A stretch of 64,000 bases of DNA from positions 62,001-126,000 of the forward strand of contig NZ_SBKP01000007.1 in assembly GCF_004122115.1 (NCBI RefSeq), in the 5' to 3' direction. The number at the start of each line of letters is the position of its first letter. Position 1 is the first letter of the stretch. Below are positions 29,398-38,287 of this stretch, in pieces. The DNA is from Sphingobium fluviale. Lineage in GTDB: Bacteria > Pseudomonadota > Alphaproteobacteria > Sphingomonadales > Sphingomonadaceae. The position numbers and the translations under genes are program-made. Below the pieces are notes generated by a model. The model saw only the letters and a list, made by a program, of their open reading frames with translations, had not been told where the DNA came from and did not search any database.

Positions 29398-31164
29398 ATG
29401 GAAGGTTTGTCGCCACGAGTCTGGAAAGGTGCGGATTTTGCTCCGCCCTCTCGTCTCGCATCTACAGCACATGGGCTGGCAGGTGCCACTGCCGATCATG
29501 CCTTTCTGAACGCTTTGCCTCATGGAGCGGCGTTGATCACATGGCGGGATGGCGCACCACATTTCGAGCAATGGAACGATGAATTCGCCCGCAAATTTGC
29601 GGTGTTGCTCGCGCCAATGTCTGCATCGGATCAGGGCAACCAGCAATGGGTGCTTGATCTGCATGCGGAGATTATCGACTTTGCTATATCTAAAGCCACG
29701 CTCCGCCGTTTCGAGGTGGAGCGGCTCTGTCCGCTCGGTGTTGAAGCCTTCCATTGTTCGCTGGGCTGGATTGACTATAGCACGGCGGGTGGTCAGCGCA
29801 TGTTGCTCAACGCTGTGGACCGCACTGCCGATCGACGGATCGAGGAAAGCTTGCGGCGGGAACTGGTGTCCGACAGCCTGACGGCTCTGCCCAACCGCAT
29901 TGGCTTTGGCGAGCTGATCGAAACGGTGATCGAGAGCTATACCGGCGGCAGCGCGCAGGCGCAATTGGGTGTGCTCATTATAGATCTCATGCGCTTTGGC
30001 AGGGTGAACGAGGCACTAGGCTCGATGGCGGGCGATGAGTTGATCCTTTCGGTCGCCGCGCGGCTCAAGGCCTGTGTAGGCGACGAGGCCTCGCTTGCCC
30101 GCATAGGAGGCAATGATTTCGGTCTATGCCTGATGGCGCATAACGGGATTTCCGATGTCATTGCGCTGGCCGAGCGGCTGAACGCCGCGCTTTCATCGCC
30201 AATCCGGCTTTCGAACCTCACAATTTCCGTGAACTGCGCAATCGGTTGTTCGCTGGCTCCGATAGCTGATGCCGAGCCGGATGAATTGGTGCGGCAGGCG
30301 CAGGCTGCTTCGCGCGCGGCCAAGAAAAGCGGGCGTATGGAGATATACCGCGCTGGGGAACTAGGCGCGGCCCGCCAGCGTTTCTTTCTTGAGAGCCGCC
30401 TGCGTGATGCGCTGACGCGTGATGGCCTCAGCCTGAACTATCAGCCGATGGTTGATCTCGCGAGCGGCGACGTAGTTGGCTTTGAGGCGCTGGCAAGGTG
30501 GAATGACCCCGATTTGGGGCCGGTTTCGCCCGTTGATTTCATTCAGGTAGCCGAAGAATCCGGCCTGATTGTTCAGCTTGGCCGATGGGCAGTGCATGAG
30601 GCGCTACGCCAGCTGGCGGACTGGGATTTCGTGGCGGGCGAGATCGTTCCGCTCAAGATGAGTGTGAACCTCTCTTCGATCCAGATCGCGCGGGATGACA
30701 TCGCCGCGATGATCGCCGATGCGCTTGCCCTGAACGGCATGGACGGCCATCGCCTGACGATCGAGCTGACGGAAAGCGCGCTGGTAGATGACCCCGCCAA
30801 ATGCCGGGAGCTGCTGGAGACGCTCAAGCGGTCTAATGTCGCGGTAGCGATGGACGATTTCGGCACGGGGTTCTCTAACCTCGCCAGCTTGCAAAGCCTG
30901 CCGATCGACGTGCTGAAGATGGATCGCAGCTTTGTAACGGACATGCTGATGGACAAGGACAAGCTTGCGATTGTCCGCACGATCCTCTCACTCTCTCAGA
31001 CGCTAGGTATGAAGACGACTGCGGAAGGCATAGAGGACTCCGCCGCCGCGAAAGCCCTGCGCAATCTGGGGTGCACATATGGGCAGGGCTATTATTTCGC
31101 GCGGCCGCTGAGTGCCGGTGATGCCTACGAATTCTGGCGCTCGCGCAGGAACTCCGCCACCTGA
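29398..31164 (+). CDS. GGDEF-EAL protein; phosphodiesterase with degenerate GGDEF
   Basis: The 588-residue protein has an N-terminal region of about 160 residues that may be a PAS-like sensor, a GGDEF domain (DSLTALPNRIGF start, about residues 160-320) and an EAL domain (about 335-580). The GGDEF active site reads GGNDF and no RxxD inhibitory site precedes it, so cyclase activity is doubtful. The EAL domain keeps EALARW, NLSSIQ, ELTES, DDFGTGFSN and AEGIED, so it should hydrolyse cyclic di-GMP, perhaps with GTP as activator at the GGNDF site. No membrane segment is visible. Its 3' end overlaps the convergent cca gene by 40 bp. Confidence 0.9.
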   Translation: MEGLSPRVWKGADFAPPSRLASTAHGLAGATADHAFLNALPHGAALITWRDGAPHFEQWNDEFARKFAVLLAPMSASDQGNQQWVLDLHAEIIDFAISKATLRRFEVERLCPLGVEAFHCSLGWIDYSTAGGQRMLLNAVDRTADRRIEESLRRELVSDSLTALPNRIGFGELIETVIESYTGGSAQAQLGVLIIDLMRFGRVNEALGSMAGDELILSVAARLKACVGDEASLARIGGNDFGLCLMAHNGISDVIALAERLNAALSSPIRLSNLTISVNCAIGCSLAPIADAEPDELVRQAQAASRAAKKSGRMEIYRAGELGAARQRFFLESRLRDALTRDGLSLNYQPMVDLASGDVVGFEALARWNDPDLGPVSPVDFIQVAEESGLIVQLGRWAVHEALRQLADWDFVAGEIVPLKMSVNLSSIQIARDDIAAMIADALALNGMDGHRLTIELTESALVDDPAKCRELLETLKRSNVAVAMDDFGTGFSNLASLQSLPIDVLKMDRSFVTDMLMDKDKLAIVRTILSLSQTLGMKTTAEGIEDSAAAKALRNLGCTYGQGYYFARPLSAGDAYEFWRSRRNSAT

Positions 31165-32345
31165 GCTTGTGCGATGGCGCGGGCGCGATCCCGATCGGGG
31201 AAGCCTTCGGCAATCCATTGCTCTTTCGAGGTGGAAAGCAGATTTGCGACATTGGGGCCGGCGACGATGCCCAGCGCGATGATATCCCTCCCCGAAAGCG
31301 GAAAAACCGGGATATTCCAGTGCGATAATGCGCACATATCCCTTGGCATCTCAGTACGATCCAGCAATATCAAATCAAACGCCGCCTCTGTGCCGACACG
31401 ATAGACCAGCTCCTGCGCGCAGCCATGCGCGGGCGGGGGCGCAAGCGCGGTGACGATCCGCTTGCGCGCCTTGTTGGAGAGCTTCAGCCGCGCCGCCACC
31501 TGCTCTCCCACAGCCGCATCGGGCGGCAACAATGCACAGAGCCGCAGCACCGCCGCGGGAGGCGTTTCGAGCGCCGCCTGCTGCTCCCGCATGATCAGCG
31601 CTTCCAGCCGCGCCAGCCCGGCGCCGTCAATCTCCGGCAACACCGGCGCGAAAATGCCGCCCTCGATCATCAGGCGCAGCACAGCCGATGGTTCGGGCAG
31701 GGCAAGCAGCTTCAGCAGCTCATCGGCAATCCGCTCGCGCGAGAGCGCCATCAGGCTGTTGGCGTTGGCCCGGCATGCGGCATAGGCCGCCGCATCGGGT
31801 GGCAGCGCGCCGAAACGGGCGAGAAAACGGAAATAGCGCAGGATACGCAGATGATCCTCAGCGATCCGCTGCGCCGGATCTCCAATGAAGCGCACATGCC
31901 GCGCCTCCAGATCCTCCAGCCCGCCGAAATAGTCGTAAACCTCGCCGGTGGCAGGGTCGGCATAGAGTGCGTTGATCGTGAAATCGCGCCGGGCCGCGTC
32001 CTCGCGCCAGTCATCGGTGTACGCAATAGTCGCGCGGCGGCCATCTGTGCTGATGTCCGAGCGCAAGGTGGTGATTTCGACCGGGCGATGATCGATCACC
32101 GCCGTCACCGTGCCATGCGCCAACCCTGTTGGCACCACCTTGATGCCCGCTTGCGATAGGCGCTGCGTCACCTCGTCGGGCAGCAAGGCCGTGGCGAGGT
32201 CTATGTCGGCCACATCCACGCCCAGAAGGCCATCACGCACGGCGCCGCCCACAAGCCGCGTGGCGCCATCCGCTGCGCCCAACAACGCACACAGGGCATC
32301 AAAGCCAGGGCGGTGCCGCCAGGGCGCGTCAGGCAGACGTGCCAT
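31125..32345 (-). CDS. CCA tRNA nucleotidyltransferase / poly(A) polymerase family
   Basis: The 406-residue class II nucleotidyltransferase has the head domain motifs TRLVGGAVRDGLLG and VADIDLAT (metal-binding Asp pair), then RRDFTINALYAD, then the neck EDHLRILRYFRFLARFG. In alphaproteobacteria this protein adds or repairs the tRNA 3' CCA. The tRNA-Arg here encodes CCA, so repair would be its role for that tRNA. The start at 32345 (MARLPDAPW) lies inside the end of the upstream NUDIX gene. Its 3' end overlaps the convergent GGDEF-EAL gene by 40 bp. Confidence 0.9.
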   Translation of the reverse strand: MARLPDAPWRHRPGFDALCALLGAADGATRLVGGAVRDGLLGVDVADIDLATALLPDEVTQRLSQAGIKVVPTGLAHGTVTAVIDHRPVEITTLRSDISTDGRRATIAYTDDWREDAARRDFTINALYADPATGEVYDYFGGLEDLEARHVRFIGDPAQRIAEDHLRILRYFRFLARFGALPPDAAAYAACRANANSLMALSRERIADELLKLLALPEPSAVLRLMIEGGIFAPVLPEIDGAGLARLEALIMREQQAALETPPAAVLRLCALLPPDAAVGEQVAARLKLSNKARKRIVTALAPPPAHGCAQELVYRVGTEAAFDLILLDRTEMPRDMCALSHWNIPVFPLSGRDIIALGIVAGPNVANLLSTSKEQWIAEGFPDRDRARAIAQAQVAEFLRERQNS

Positions 32346-32934
32346 CGTCATAGCCCAGCCGCAGTGAAAGATTGGCAATGATGGCGGCGGTGACGCCCCA
32401 TATGCGATGCTCTCCCCACATGATCTCGTAATAATGGTGCATTACACCTTGAGCCTCTATCTCTTTTCGTGCGCGATTGGCAGGGGCCAGCAGAAAATCG
32501 AGCGGCACCTCGAACAGCGCCTCGACCTCGCCCTCGTGCGGTCTGAAGGCGAGATCTGGCGGTATGACGCCGAGCACCGGGTGGATGTCGAACCCGGTCC
32601 ATGTATGATAGCGGTCTGACACTCCGACGATCTCAACATGCGCGGGATCGAGCGCGATTTCCTCCTGCGCTTCCCTCAGCGCGGCGGCGATGGCGTCGGC
32701 ATCGCCCTCATCCAGCCGCCCGCCGGGAAACGCGACCTGCCCCGCATGCTTGCGCAGGTGCGAGGCGCGGCGGGTGAGGATCACGCCCGGTTCCGGCCGG
32801 TCGGTGATGGCGATGAGCACAGCGGCGGGAGCGAGCGAGGCGGGGTGGGTTATGCGCGCATCGGCAGTACGCAGTGTCAGCTCGCGCGCATGGCCCAGCT
32901 CAAGATCGGTTTTCAGCCGGTGCGCAAGCTTCAT
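32329..32934 (-). CDS. NUDIX hydrolase, CoA pyrophosphatase type
   Basis: The 201-residue protein has the NUDIX box FPGGRLDEGDADAIAAALRE followed by AQEEIAL, and upstream LTRRASHLRKHAGQVAFPGG, a pattern characteristic of the CoA-diphosphatase subgroup (NudL/YeaB-like). These cut CoA and its derivatives to phosphopantetheine products. It overlaps both neighbours: its ATG forms an ATGA with the DUF1285 stop, and its 3' end overlaps the cca start by 17 bp, so the three genes are translationally coupled. Confidence 0.9.
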   Translation of the reverse strand: MKLAHRLKTDLELGHARELTLRTADARITHPASLAPAAVLIAITDRPEPGVILTRRASHLRKHAGQVAFPGGRLDEGDADAIAAALREAQEEIALDPAHVEIVGVSDRYHTWTGFDIHPVLGVIPPDLAFRPHEGEVEALFEVPLDFLLAPANRARKEIEAQGVMHHYYEIMWGEHRIWGVTAAIIANLSLRLGYDDGTSA

Positions 32935-33503
32935 GCAGGCTCCAGCGCGAAGAATGTGCCGTTGCTCCACAGCCCGATGGGTGCGTCCGCGCTTTCCTGC
33001 TCCTCCAGCGCGATGGCGGCCAGCTCGTAAAACACGGTCCGCGCCACCAGCGCCTCCAGCCCGCTCCGCACATGGATGTAGGGGCGGGGTTCTTCGGCAG
33101 TACCGCGTATGCTAAGCCGGTGCTCGCCATCCGCCATCACCAGATCGCCGGTGTTGAGGCGGAAGGCGAGGGTGCGGCTTTCGCCCGTGCCTTCGGTCGA
33201 CAGTTCCACTGCGATGAAGGGTGCGTCCTCTACCTCTATCGAGAGCTTTTCGACCGGCGTGACAAGGACATAGCCGCCATCTGCCTCGCGACGCAATATG
33301 GTGGAGAACAGGCGCACCATCTCCTTGCGGCCGATGGGAGAACCCTGATGAAACCAGGTGCCGTCGCTTGCGATGCGCATCTCGCTGTCACCGCAATGCT
33401 CAGGGTTCCAGCGCTCGACCGGTGGCAGCTTGCGCTCCGCCACCATGCGCGCGACTTCGGCGAGCGAGAGAGAAGCCAGATCGGGCGGTGGGTCCATGGG
33501 CAT
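32931..33503 (-). CDS. DUF1285 domain protein
   Basis: The 190-residue protein belongs to DUF1285, recognised by RWNPEHCGDSEMRIASDGTW, HQGSPIGRKEMVRLFSTILR and YVLVTPVEKLSIEVEDAPF. Structures of this family show a small beta-rich double domain, and the function is unknown. The gene is the first of a coupled group with a NUDIX hydrolase and cca. The ATGs at 33503 and 33497 are both possible. No Shine-Dalgarno sequence is clear, so the exact start is open. Confidence 0.85.
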   Translation of the reverse strand: MPMDPPPDLASLSLAEVARMVAERKLPPVERWNPEHCGDSEMRIASDGTWFHQGSPIGRKEMVRLFSTILRREADGGYVLVTPVEKLSIEVEDAPFIAVELSTEGTGESRTLAFRLNTGDLVMADGEHRLSIRGTAEEPRPYIHVRSGLEALVARTVFYELAAIALEEQESADAPIGLWSNGTFFALEPA

Positions 33504-33693
33504 GGAGGGTGAGATAGGGAAGGGGGAGGCGAATGGCAAATGATCTGGTTCGTTTGAGGCCGCTATCGGCAACAAACCCATTAAAACATGCTCTTCTGCT
33601 TCCGTAAGATCGGTCCGCTCAAGCCTGCCTTCACTAGGGAGCCTTGAATTGATCGTCCTTCGCGGCGCCAGCCATATCGTCCATACCGCCTAC

Positions 33694-33718
33694 CGGTTCG
33701 GCGCATATCGCCGAACCG
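33694..33718. repeat. Perfect 10-bp inverted repeat
   Basis: CGGTTCGGCG and CGCCGAACCG flank a 5-base loop (CATAT). It lies 26 bases after the stop of the small TPR gene (minus strand), where it could act as a transcript-end stabilising hairpin. There is no T-run. Nothing else is seen in the 240-bp gap 33504-33743. Confidence 0.5.
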
Positions 33719-33743
33719 TCAAGCCGGGCGCATCCTTGCGCTC

Positions 33744-34118
33744 TTATCGCGAGGCGTAGGCCGTATTCAGCCGGCGGATGCCATCTGTGGCAATGTCGCG
33801 AACGATGCGAACCGAACCGTCGGCCATTTCCAGTTCCATATCGGGTGAAGCGATCATCGCCGCCCTATACGCTGCGCGCGCGTTGTCATACTTGCCCATG
33901 CCCGCATAGGCGTTGCCGAGATTGATGAGCAGAGCGGCATCCGCGCCACCCTTGCGCGACAATGCCTCGATTTGAGAAGCGGCATTGCCGTATTGGCGCG
34001 CCATGATGGCGCTGCCGAGCGTGTCGCTTTCGGTTTCCTGGCTGGCGTATGCAGGGGTTCCCAGTGCAAGAGCCAGCGCCGAAACGACAAGTCCCAGAGA
34101 CAGATTCCTTTTTTGCAT
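33744..34118 (-). CDS. Small secreted TPR-like protein
   Basis: The 124-residue product has a cleavable signal peptide (LSLGLVVSALALALGTPAYA) and then a single tetratricopeptide-type pair of helices (ALLINLGNAYAGMGKYDNARAAYRAAM). Such small periplasmic proteins usually serve in protein contacts, and no partner is visible. The ATG at 34118 is preceded by GGAGAG at good spacing. The upstream region is unusually AT-rich for this genome, which suggests a strong promoter. Confidence 0.8.
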   Translation of the reverse strand: MQKRNLSLGLVVSALALALGTPAYASQETESDTLGSAIMARQYGNAASQIEALSRKGGADAALLINLGNAYAGMGKYDNARAAYRAAMIASPDMELEMADGSVRIVRDIATDGIRRLNTAYASR

Positions 34119-34357
34119 GTCACTCTCCAAAAAAATTTTCTTACTATAAGGATTATTATTACATAATTATGACGATATTGCAAATGATGGAATTTTGCCT
34201 GTAAACTGAAAATAGTGTTTTATTTCAGTTGGTTATTTGGGAGTTCGCGAGCCTGGAATCGCGCAGGACCGAGAGCGCGCCATGCGCTCGTAAAATTGCC
34301 AGGGGTTCCGCTCTGCCACCATAGCGCCAGGCGCCTGCCTGCGCATGAGCGCAAAGG
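34119..34357. other. AT-rich intergenic region
   Basis: The part from 34125 to 34230 is far more AT-rich than the flanking coding DNA, with runs such as ATTATTATTACATAATTATGA and a weak inverted repeat CTGAAA...TTTCAG (34206-34228). It holds the promoter region of the small TPR gene. I see no open reading frame or known RNA. The rest (34240-34357) is ordinary GC-rich sequence before the rarA stop. Confidence 0.4.
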
Positions 34358-35671
34358 TTATGTGCGCTTCAGCCTGAGATCGTTCCAGTAGGCCATCCGC
34401 TCCGCAATCCGCTTTTCGAGGCCGCGGTCGGTGGGGGTGTAGAAGGTTGCCGGTCGCATCTCCTCCGGCCAGTAATTGTCGCCCGAAAAGCCCTCCGGCG
34501 CGTCATGGTCATAGGCATAGTTCGCGCCATAGCCGATGTCCTTCATCAGCTTGGTCGGCGCGTTGAGGATGTTGGCGGGGGGCATAAGTGAGCCGGTGTC
34601 TTTGGCCGATTTCCACGCCGCCTTCTGCGCCTTGTAGGCGGCGTTGGATTTGGGGGCGGTGGCGAGATAGAGGCAGGCCTGCACGATCGCCAGTTCGCCT
34701 TCGGGTGAGCCGAGAAAATCATAGGCGTCCTTGGCGGCGAGGCACTGGACCAGTGCCTGCGGATCGGCAAGGCCGATATCCTCGCTCGCAAAGCGCACCA
34801 GCCGCCGCAGCACATAGAGCGGCTCCTCGCCCGCAACCAGCATCCGCGCGAGATAATAGAGCGCAGCTTGGCAGTCTGACCCGCGCAGGGATTTGTGCAG
34901 GGCGGAGATCAGGTTGTAATGCCCCTCGCGGTCCTTGTCGTACACAGCGACGCGGCGGTGCAGCAAGGCGGAAAGGGCGGCGGGATCGAGCGGCTCGGCA
35001 AGATCCACTGCGAACAATGTCTCCGCCTGATTGAGCAGGAAGCGGCCGTCGCCATCCGCTGAGGCGATCAGCGCCTCGCGTGCTGCGGGTGTGAGCGGGA
35101 GGGCGCGCTCCATCAGCGTTTCCGCCCGCGCCAGCAGCTTTTCCAGCGCTGCGCTGTCCAGCCGCCGCAGGATCAGCACCTGCGCGCGGGAGAGGAGGGC
35201 GGCGTTCAGCTCAAAGCTGGGGTTCTCGGTCGTCGCGCCGACGAGCGTGATCGTGCCGTCCTCGACATAAGGCAAAAACCCGTCCTGCTGGCTGCGGTTG
35301 AAACGGTGGATCTCGTCCACGAACAGCAATGTGCGTTGGCCGATCTTCGCGTGGTCGCGCGCGGCGGCGAAGATTTTCTTCAAGTCCGCAACGCCGGTGA
35401 ACACCGCCGAGACCGGCTCGAACCGCATGCCGACGGCATCGGCGAGCAGGCGCGAAATGGTGGTCTTGCCGGTTCCGGGCGGCCCCCAGAAGATGATCGA
35501 GCTGAGCCTGCCCGCCGCCACCATCCGCCCGATCGCGCCTTCGGTGCCGGTCAGATGCTCCTGCCCGACAACATCCTCCAGCCGGGCGGGGCGCAGCCGA
35601 TCGGCCAGCGGGCCATCGGGTGAGGGAGTAGCAGGGTGCGCTTTGGCGGCATCGGGAAACAGGTCAGCCAT
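34358..35671 (-). CDS. rarA: Replication-associated recombination protein RarA (MgsA)
   Basis: The 437-residue AAA+ ATPase acts at stalled replication forks. It has LADRLRPARLEDVVGQEHL at the N-terminus, Walker A GPPGTGKT, Walker B LLFVDEIHRFNRSQQD, and the C-terminal tetramerisation region with PPANILNAPTKLMKDIGYG. The ATG at 35671 gives MADLFPDAAK, whose DLF stretch is the kind of motif that can bind the beta clamp or SSB in this family. It is 51 bp downstream of the LpoA-like gene on the same strand. Confidence 0.94.
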   Translation of the reverse strand: MADLFPDAAKAHPATPSPDGPLADRLRPARLEDVVGQEHLTGTEGAIGRMVAAGRLSSIIFWGPPGTGKTTISRLLADAVGMRFEPVSAVFTGVADLKKIFAAARDHAKIGQRTLLFVDEIHRFNRSQQDGFLPYVEDGTITLVGATTENPSFELNAALLSRAQVLILRRLDSAALEKLLARAETLMERALPLTPAAREALIASADGDGRFLLNQAETLFAVDLAEPLDPAALSALLHRRVAVYDKDREGHYNLISALHKSLRGSDCQAALYYLARMLVAGEEPLYVLRRLVRFASEDIGLADPQALVQCLAAKDAYDFLGSPEGELAIVQACLYLATAPKSNAAYKAQKAAWKSAKDTGSLMPPANILNAPTKLMKDIGYGANYAYDHDAPEGFSGDNYWPEEMRPATFYTPTDRGLEKRIAERMAYWNDLRLKRT

Positions 35672-35722
35672 GCGCCGACAATAGCCCAAAGACCCTAAAG
35701 TTGCACGGGCGCGGGCGCACCC

Positions 35723-36916
35723 TTACTCGCCAAAGCCTCGCGGCGCGGCGTCGATCACTGTAAAGCCGGATGCGTCCACCTGCTGCACCTCCAGCGCGCG
35801 CTGGGCTACGCCATCGGAACCGAAGCGGAATGCGCCGTCGATGCCGGCGAATCCGCCCTTGTCCGTGAGGCGCGAGACGGGAAAGGCGCTGCCCGGCCGC
35901 CAATCCTGCGCGATGCGGACGGTGAGCAGCACCGCGTCATAGCCCATCGCGGCGAGGCGATAGGGCGCGGCGTTGAAGCGCGCGCGATATTTGGTGGCGA
36001 GCTGGCGGTAATAGGCATCCGAAACGGAGGCGAACCATGCGCCGCGAAGCGCTGCGTTCGCGGACAGATCGCTCTCCGTGTTCCACAGCTCTGTGCCGAG
36101 GATGCGGGCGGTGGCCGCGCCGCTCTTGCGCAATAGCGGCGCGGCCTGAATGGCGACGCGCCCGCCATCGGCGATCAGCACCGCCTCATAGCCCGACGCA
36201 GGACCGAGCCTTTTGATCGCGGCGGTGAGCGAGCCTGCGCTGCGATCATAATTCTGCATGGCGACGACGGTGCCGCCGCCCTGTCGAATGGCAGAGAGCA
36301 GCGCATTGCCTGTGCGCTCGCCATAAACGCCGCCCGGCACCAGCGCTGCGAATTTGCTCACGCCCTTGGCGCGCGCATAGCCGACCACGCGCTCCACCGA
36401 TTGTGCAGGTGTATAGCCCATGATGAAGACGCCATTGCCCGCAACGCCGGTATCGTTGGAGAAGCTGATGATCGGCACGCCCGCCTTGCGCGCGGGCGCA
36501 GCGGCGGCGCTGGCTTCATCGGCGGTCAGGGGGCCGAGGATCAGGCGGTTGCCGTCCGCAATCGCGCTCGCCACCGCGCCCGCTATGCCTTTGCCGGTGT
36601 CATAGCTGGTGATGCGCACAGTCTGCGCCCCGGTATCGAGCAGCGCCAGCGTGGTGGCATTGGCGATGGACTGCCCTACCCCGGCGTTGGAGCCACTGAG
36701 CGGCACCAGCAGCGCGACTCTGTGGCGCTGGGTGTCAGACGGCAGGCCTGGCTGCACAGGCGCGGGCTGGGCGGGGCCGGTTGCCTCCGGCCCGGTGCCA
36801 CGCGGCACCATCGTCTGGCAGGCGGCGAGCAGCAACGCGCCAGCAACGGCGATGATTCGGCCCAGATACCTGCGGCTGGAACTGTTTGCTTGCCGAAGGG
36901 CACCCGTCTCTGCCAT
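35723..36916 (-). CDS. LpoA-like penicillin-binding protein activator lipoprotein
   Basis: The 397-residue protein has a lipoprotein signal with lipobox LLAAC (Cys about residue 33), a short Pro/Gly-rich linker, and then a type I periplasmic-binding fold (HRVALLVPLSGSNAGVGQSIANAT, ILGPLTADEA, VPIISFSNDT). This matches the LpoA C-terminal domain, which stimulates peptidoglycan synthases from the outer membrane. The LpoA N-terminal TPR domain is absent, the usual alphaproteobacterial form. Its position divergent to rsmI and yraN is conserved in many proteobacteria. Confidence 0.88.
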   Translation of the reverse strand: MAETGALRQANSSSRRYLGRIIAVAGALLLAACQTMVPRGTGPEATGPAQPAPVQPGLPSDTQRHRVALLVPLSGSNAGVGQSIANATTLALLDTGAQTVRITSYDTGKGIAGAVASAIADGNRLILGPLTADEASAAAAPARKAGVPIISFSNDTGVAGNGVFIMGYTPAQSVERVVGYARAKGVSKFAALVPGGVYGERTGNALLSAIRQGGGTVVAMQNYDRSAGSLTAAIKRLGPASGYEAVLIADGGRVAIQAAPLLRKSGAATARILGTELWNTESDLSANAALRGAWFASVSDAYYRQLATKYRARFNAAPYRLAAMGYDAVLLTVRIAQDWRPGSAFPVSRLTDKGGFAGIDGAFRFGSDGVAQRALEVQQVDASGFTVIDAAPRGFGE

Positions 36917-36929
36917 TGCACATCCTTAT

Positions 36930-37775
36930 ATGGTGGAAGCTCTCTCTCCCGGCCTATATATCGTTGCGGGGCCAATCGGCAACTTGTCTGATCTTACGCC
37001 CAGGGCAGCTCATATCTTATGCCATGCCGATGTTGTGGCGGTGGAAGACAGCCGGGTGAGCGCCCGCCTGCTGCGTCATGCCGGGTCCGACCGGCCGATG
37101 CTGCCCTATCATGACCATAGCGACGAAGCGGTGCGCGCAAGGCTGGTGGCGCGGATGGCAGGGGAAGTGGTGGCGCTGCTTTCTGACGCAGGCACGCCGC
37201 TGATCTCAGACCCCGGCTATAAGCTGGTGCGCGATGCGCGCGCGGCGGGGCGGAGTGTGACGACCATTCCCGGACCCTGCGCGGCGATAGCGGCGCTCAC
37301 CGTTTCGGGCCTGCCGACAGACCGCTTTGTGTTCATGGGCTTCCTGCCTGCCAAGGGGAAGGCGCGGGCTGATGCGCTGGCCGAAGTTGCGGGGCTGAGG
37401 GCTAGCTTGGTGTTTTACGAGAGCGGGCCACGCCTTGCTGCTGCGCTTTCCGATATGGCTCTTGCTTTGGGGGAGGGGCGCGAGGCGTGCGTCGCGCGCG
37501 AGATTACCAAGCTGCATGAGGAAGCGCGCACCGGCACCTTGGCCGAGCTGGCGCGTGCCTATGCCGCCGCCGACGCACCGCCCAAGGGCGAGATCGTGGT
37601 GGTGGTCGGCCCGCCGGGGGAAGCGCCTGTTGCCAGCGCGGATGATGCGGATGCGTTGTTGCGGGAGGCGTTGGCGCGCTTGCCCGTGGGCAAGGCGGCG
37701 AGCGAGGTGGCGAAGGCGACCGGGCTGGATCGCCGCAATCTTTATGCCCGCGCGCTCGACCTGAAAGCGGAATGA
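36930..37775 (+). CDS. rsmI: 16S rRNA (cytidine1402-2'-O)-methyltransferase
   Basis: The 281-residue tetrapyrrole-methylase-fold enzyme methylates C1402 of 16S rRNA. Motifs are GLYIVAGPIGNLSDLTPRA, AVEDSR, SDAGTPLISDPGYKLV and IPGPCA. The frame is open from 36609, but that upstream part is the shadow of the divergent lipoprotein gene; the ATG at 36930 gives the standard N-terminus. Only 13 bp separate its start from the divergent start, so the promoters of both genes must overlap the coding ends. Confidence 0.94.
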   Translation: MVEALSPGLYIVAGPIGNLSDLTPRAAHILCHADVVAVEDSRVSARLLRHAGSDRPMLPYHDHSDEAVRARLVARMAGEVVALLSDAGTPLISDPGYKLVRDARAAGRSVTTIPGPCAAIAALTVSGLPTDRFVFMGFLPAKGKARADALAEVAGLRASLVFYESGPRLAAALSDMALALGEGREACVAREITKLHEEARTGTLAELARAYAAADAPPKGEIVVVVGPPGEAPVASADDADALLREALARLPVGKAASEVAKATGLDRRNLYARALDLKAE

Positions 37776-38134
37776 AGTCGCCCACGCGCCTCGCCGCCGA
37801 AAAGCGCGGGCGGCAGGGCGAGCGCATCGCCGCGTGGTGGCTGCGCCTCAAAGGCTGGCAGATATTGGCGCGGCGGGTGAAGACGCGGGCGGGGGAGATT
37901 GACATCATTGCCCGGCGCGGCGGCCTCGTCATCTTCGTCGAGGTGAAGGCGCGCGCCACCCCGGCAGAGCTGGACCTCGCGATAGACGAGCGCCGCCTGT
38001 CGCGCGTCGCCGCAGCGGCGGAAAGCGTGGCGCATGAGTATCTGAAACCGGGCGATGATATGCAAATTGACGTGATCCTCCTTGCGCCGGGTGCGATCCC
38101 ACGCCATCTGAGCAACGTCTGGCATGGGGGATAA
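37772..38134 (+). CDS. YraN/UPF0102 family endonuclease-like protein
   Basis: The 120-residue protein has the family pattern GERIAAWWLRLKGWQILARRVKTRAGEIDIIARRGGLVIFVEVKAR split across a restriction-endonuclease-like fold: the E-I-D and E-V-K motif residues are present. The function is unknown. Its ATG overlaps the rsmI stop in ATGA, the conserved rsmI-yraN pair. The stop codon lies inside the left arm of a long palindromic element. Confidence 0.9.
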   Translation: MKSPTRLAAEKRGRQGERIAAWWLRLKGWQILARRVKTRAGEIDIIARRGGLVIFVEVKARATPAELDLAIDERRLSRVAAAAESVAHEYLKPGDDMQIDVILLAPGAIPRHLSNVWHGG

Positions 38135-38265
38135 TCTCGTCCGTGGCGGGCTGCAAATGTCGGCTTTCTGCGCTTCCGGTGCTCACGTACCTTAGAGTAC
38201 GCTGCGCTCCGGTTCTCGAAATCCACCATTTTCGCCTCGCCACGAACAAGATTGACCTCCCCATG
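38123..38265. repeat. Long foldback repeat, family B, copy 1
   Basis: A ~143-bp imperfect palindrome. The outer arms (CATGGGG...AATCT..GT.CGTGGCG) are complementary to each other, the middle arms are AAATG..GG and CC..CATTT, and the core is CTTCCGGTGCTCACGTACC / GTACGCTGCGCTCCGG around a 5-base loop. It starts within the last codons of yraN and ends 22 bases before the gshB ATG. The core is nearly identical to that of copy 2 at 52559-52706. Confidence 0.75.
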
Positions 38266-38287
38266 CCACCTATTGGAGCAATGCATT

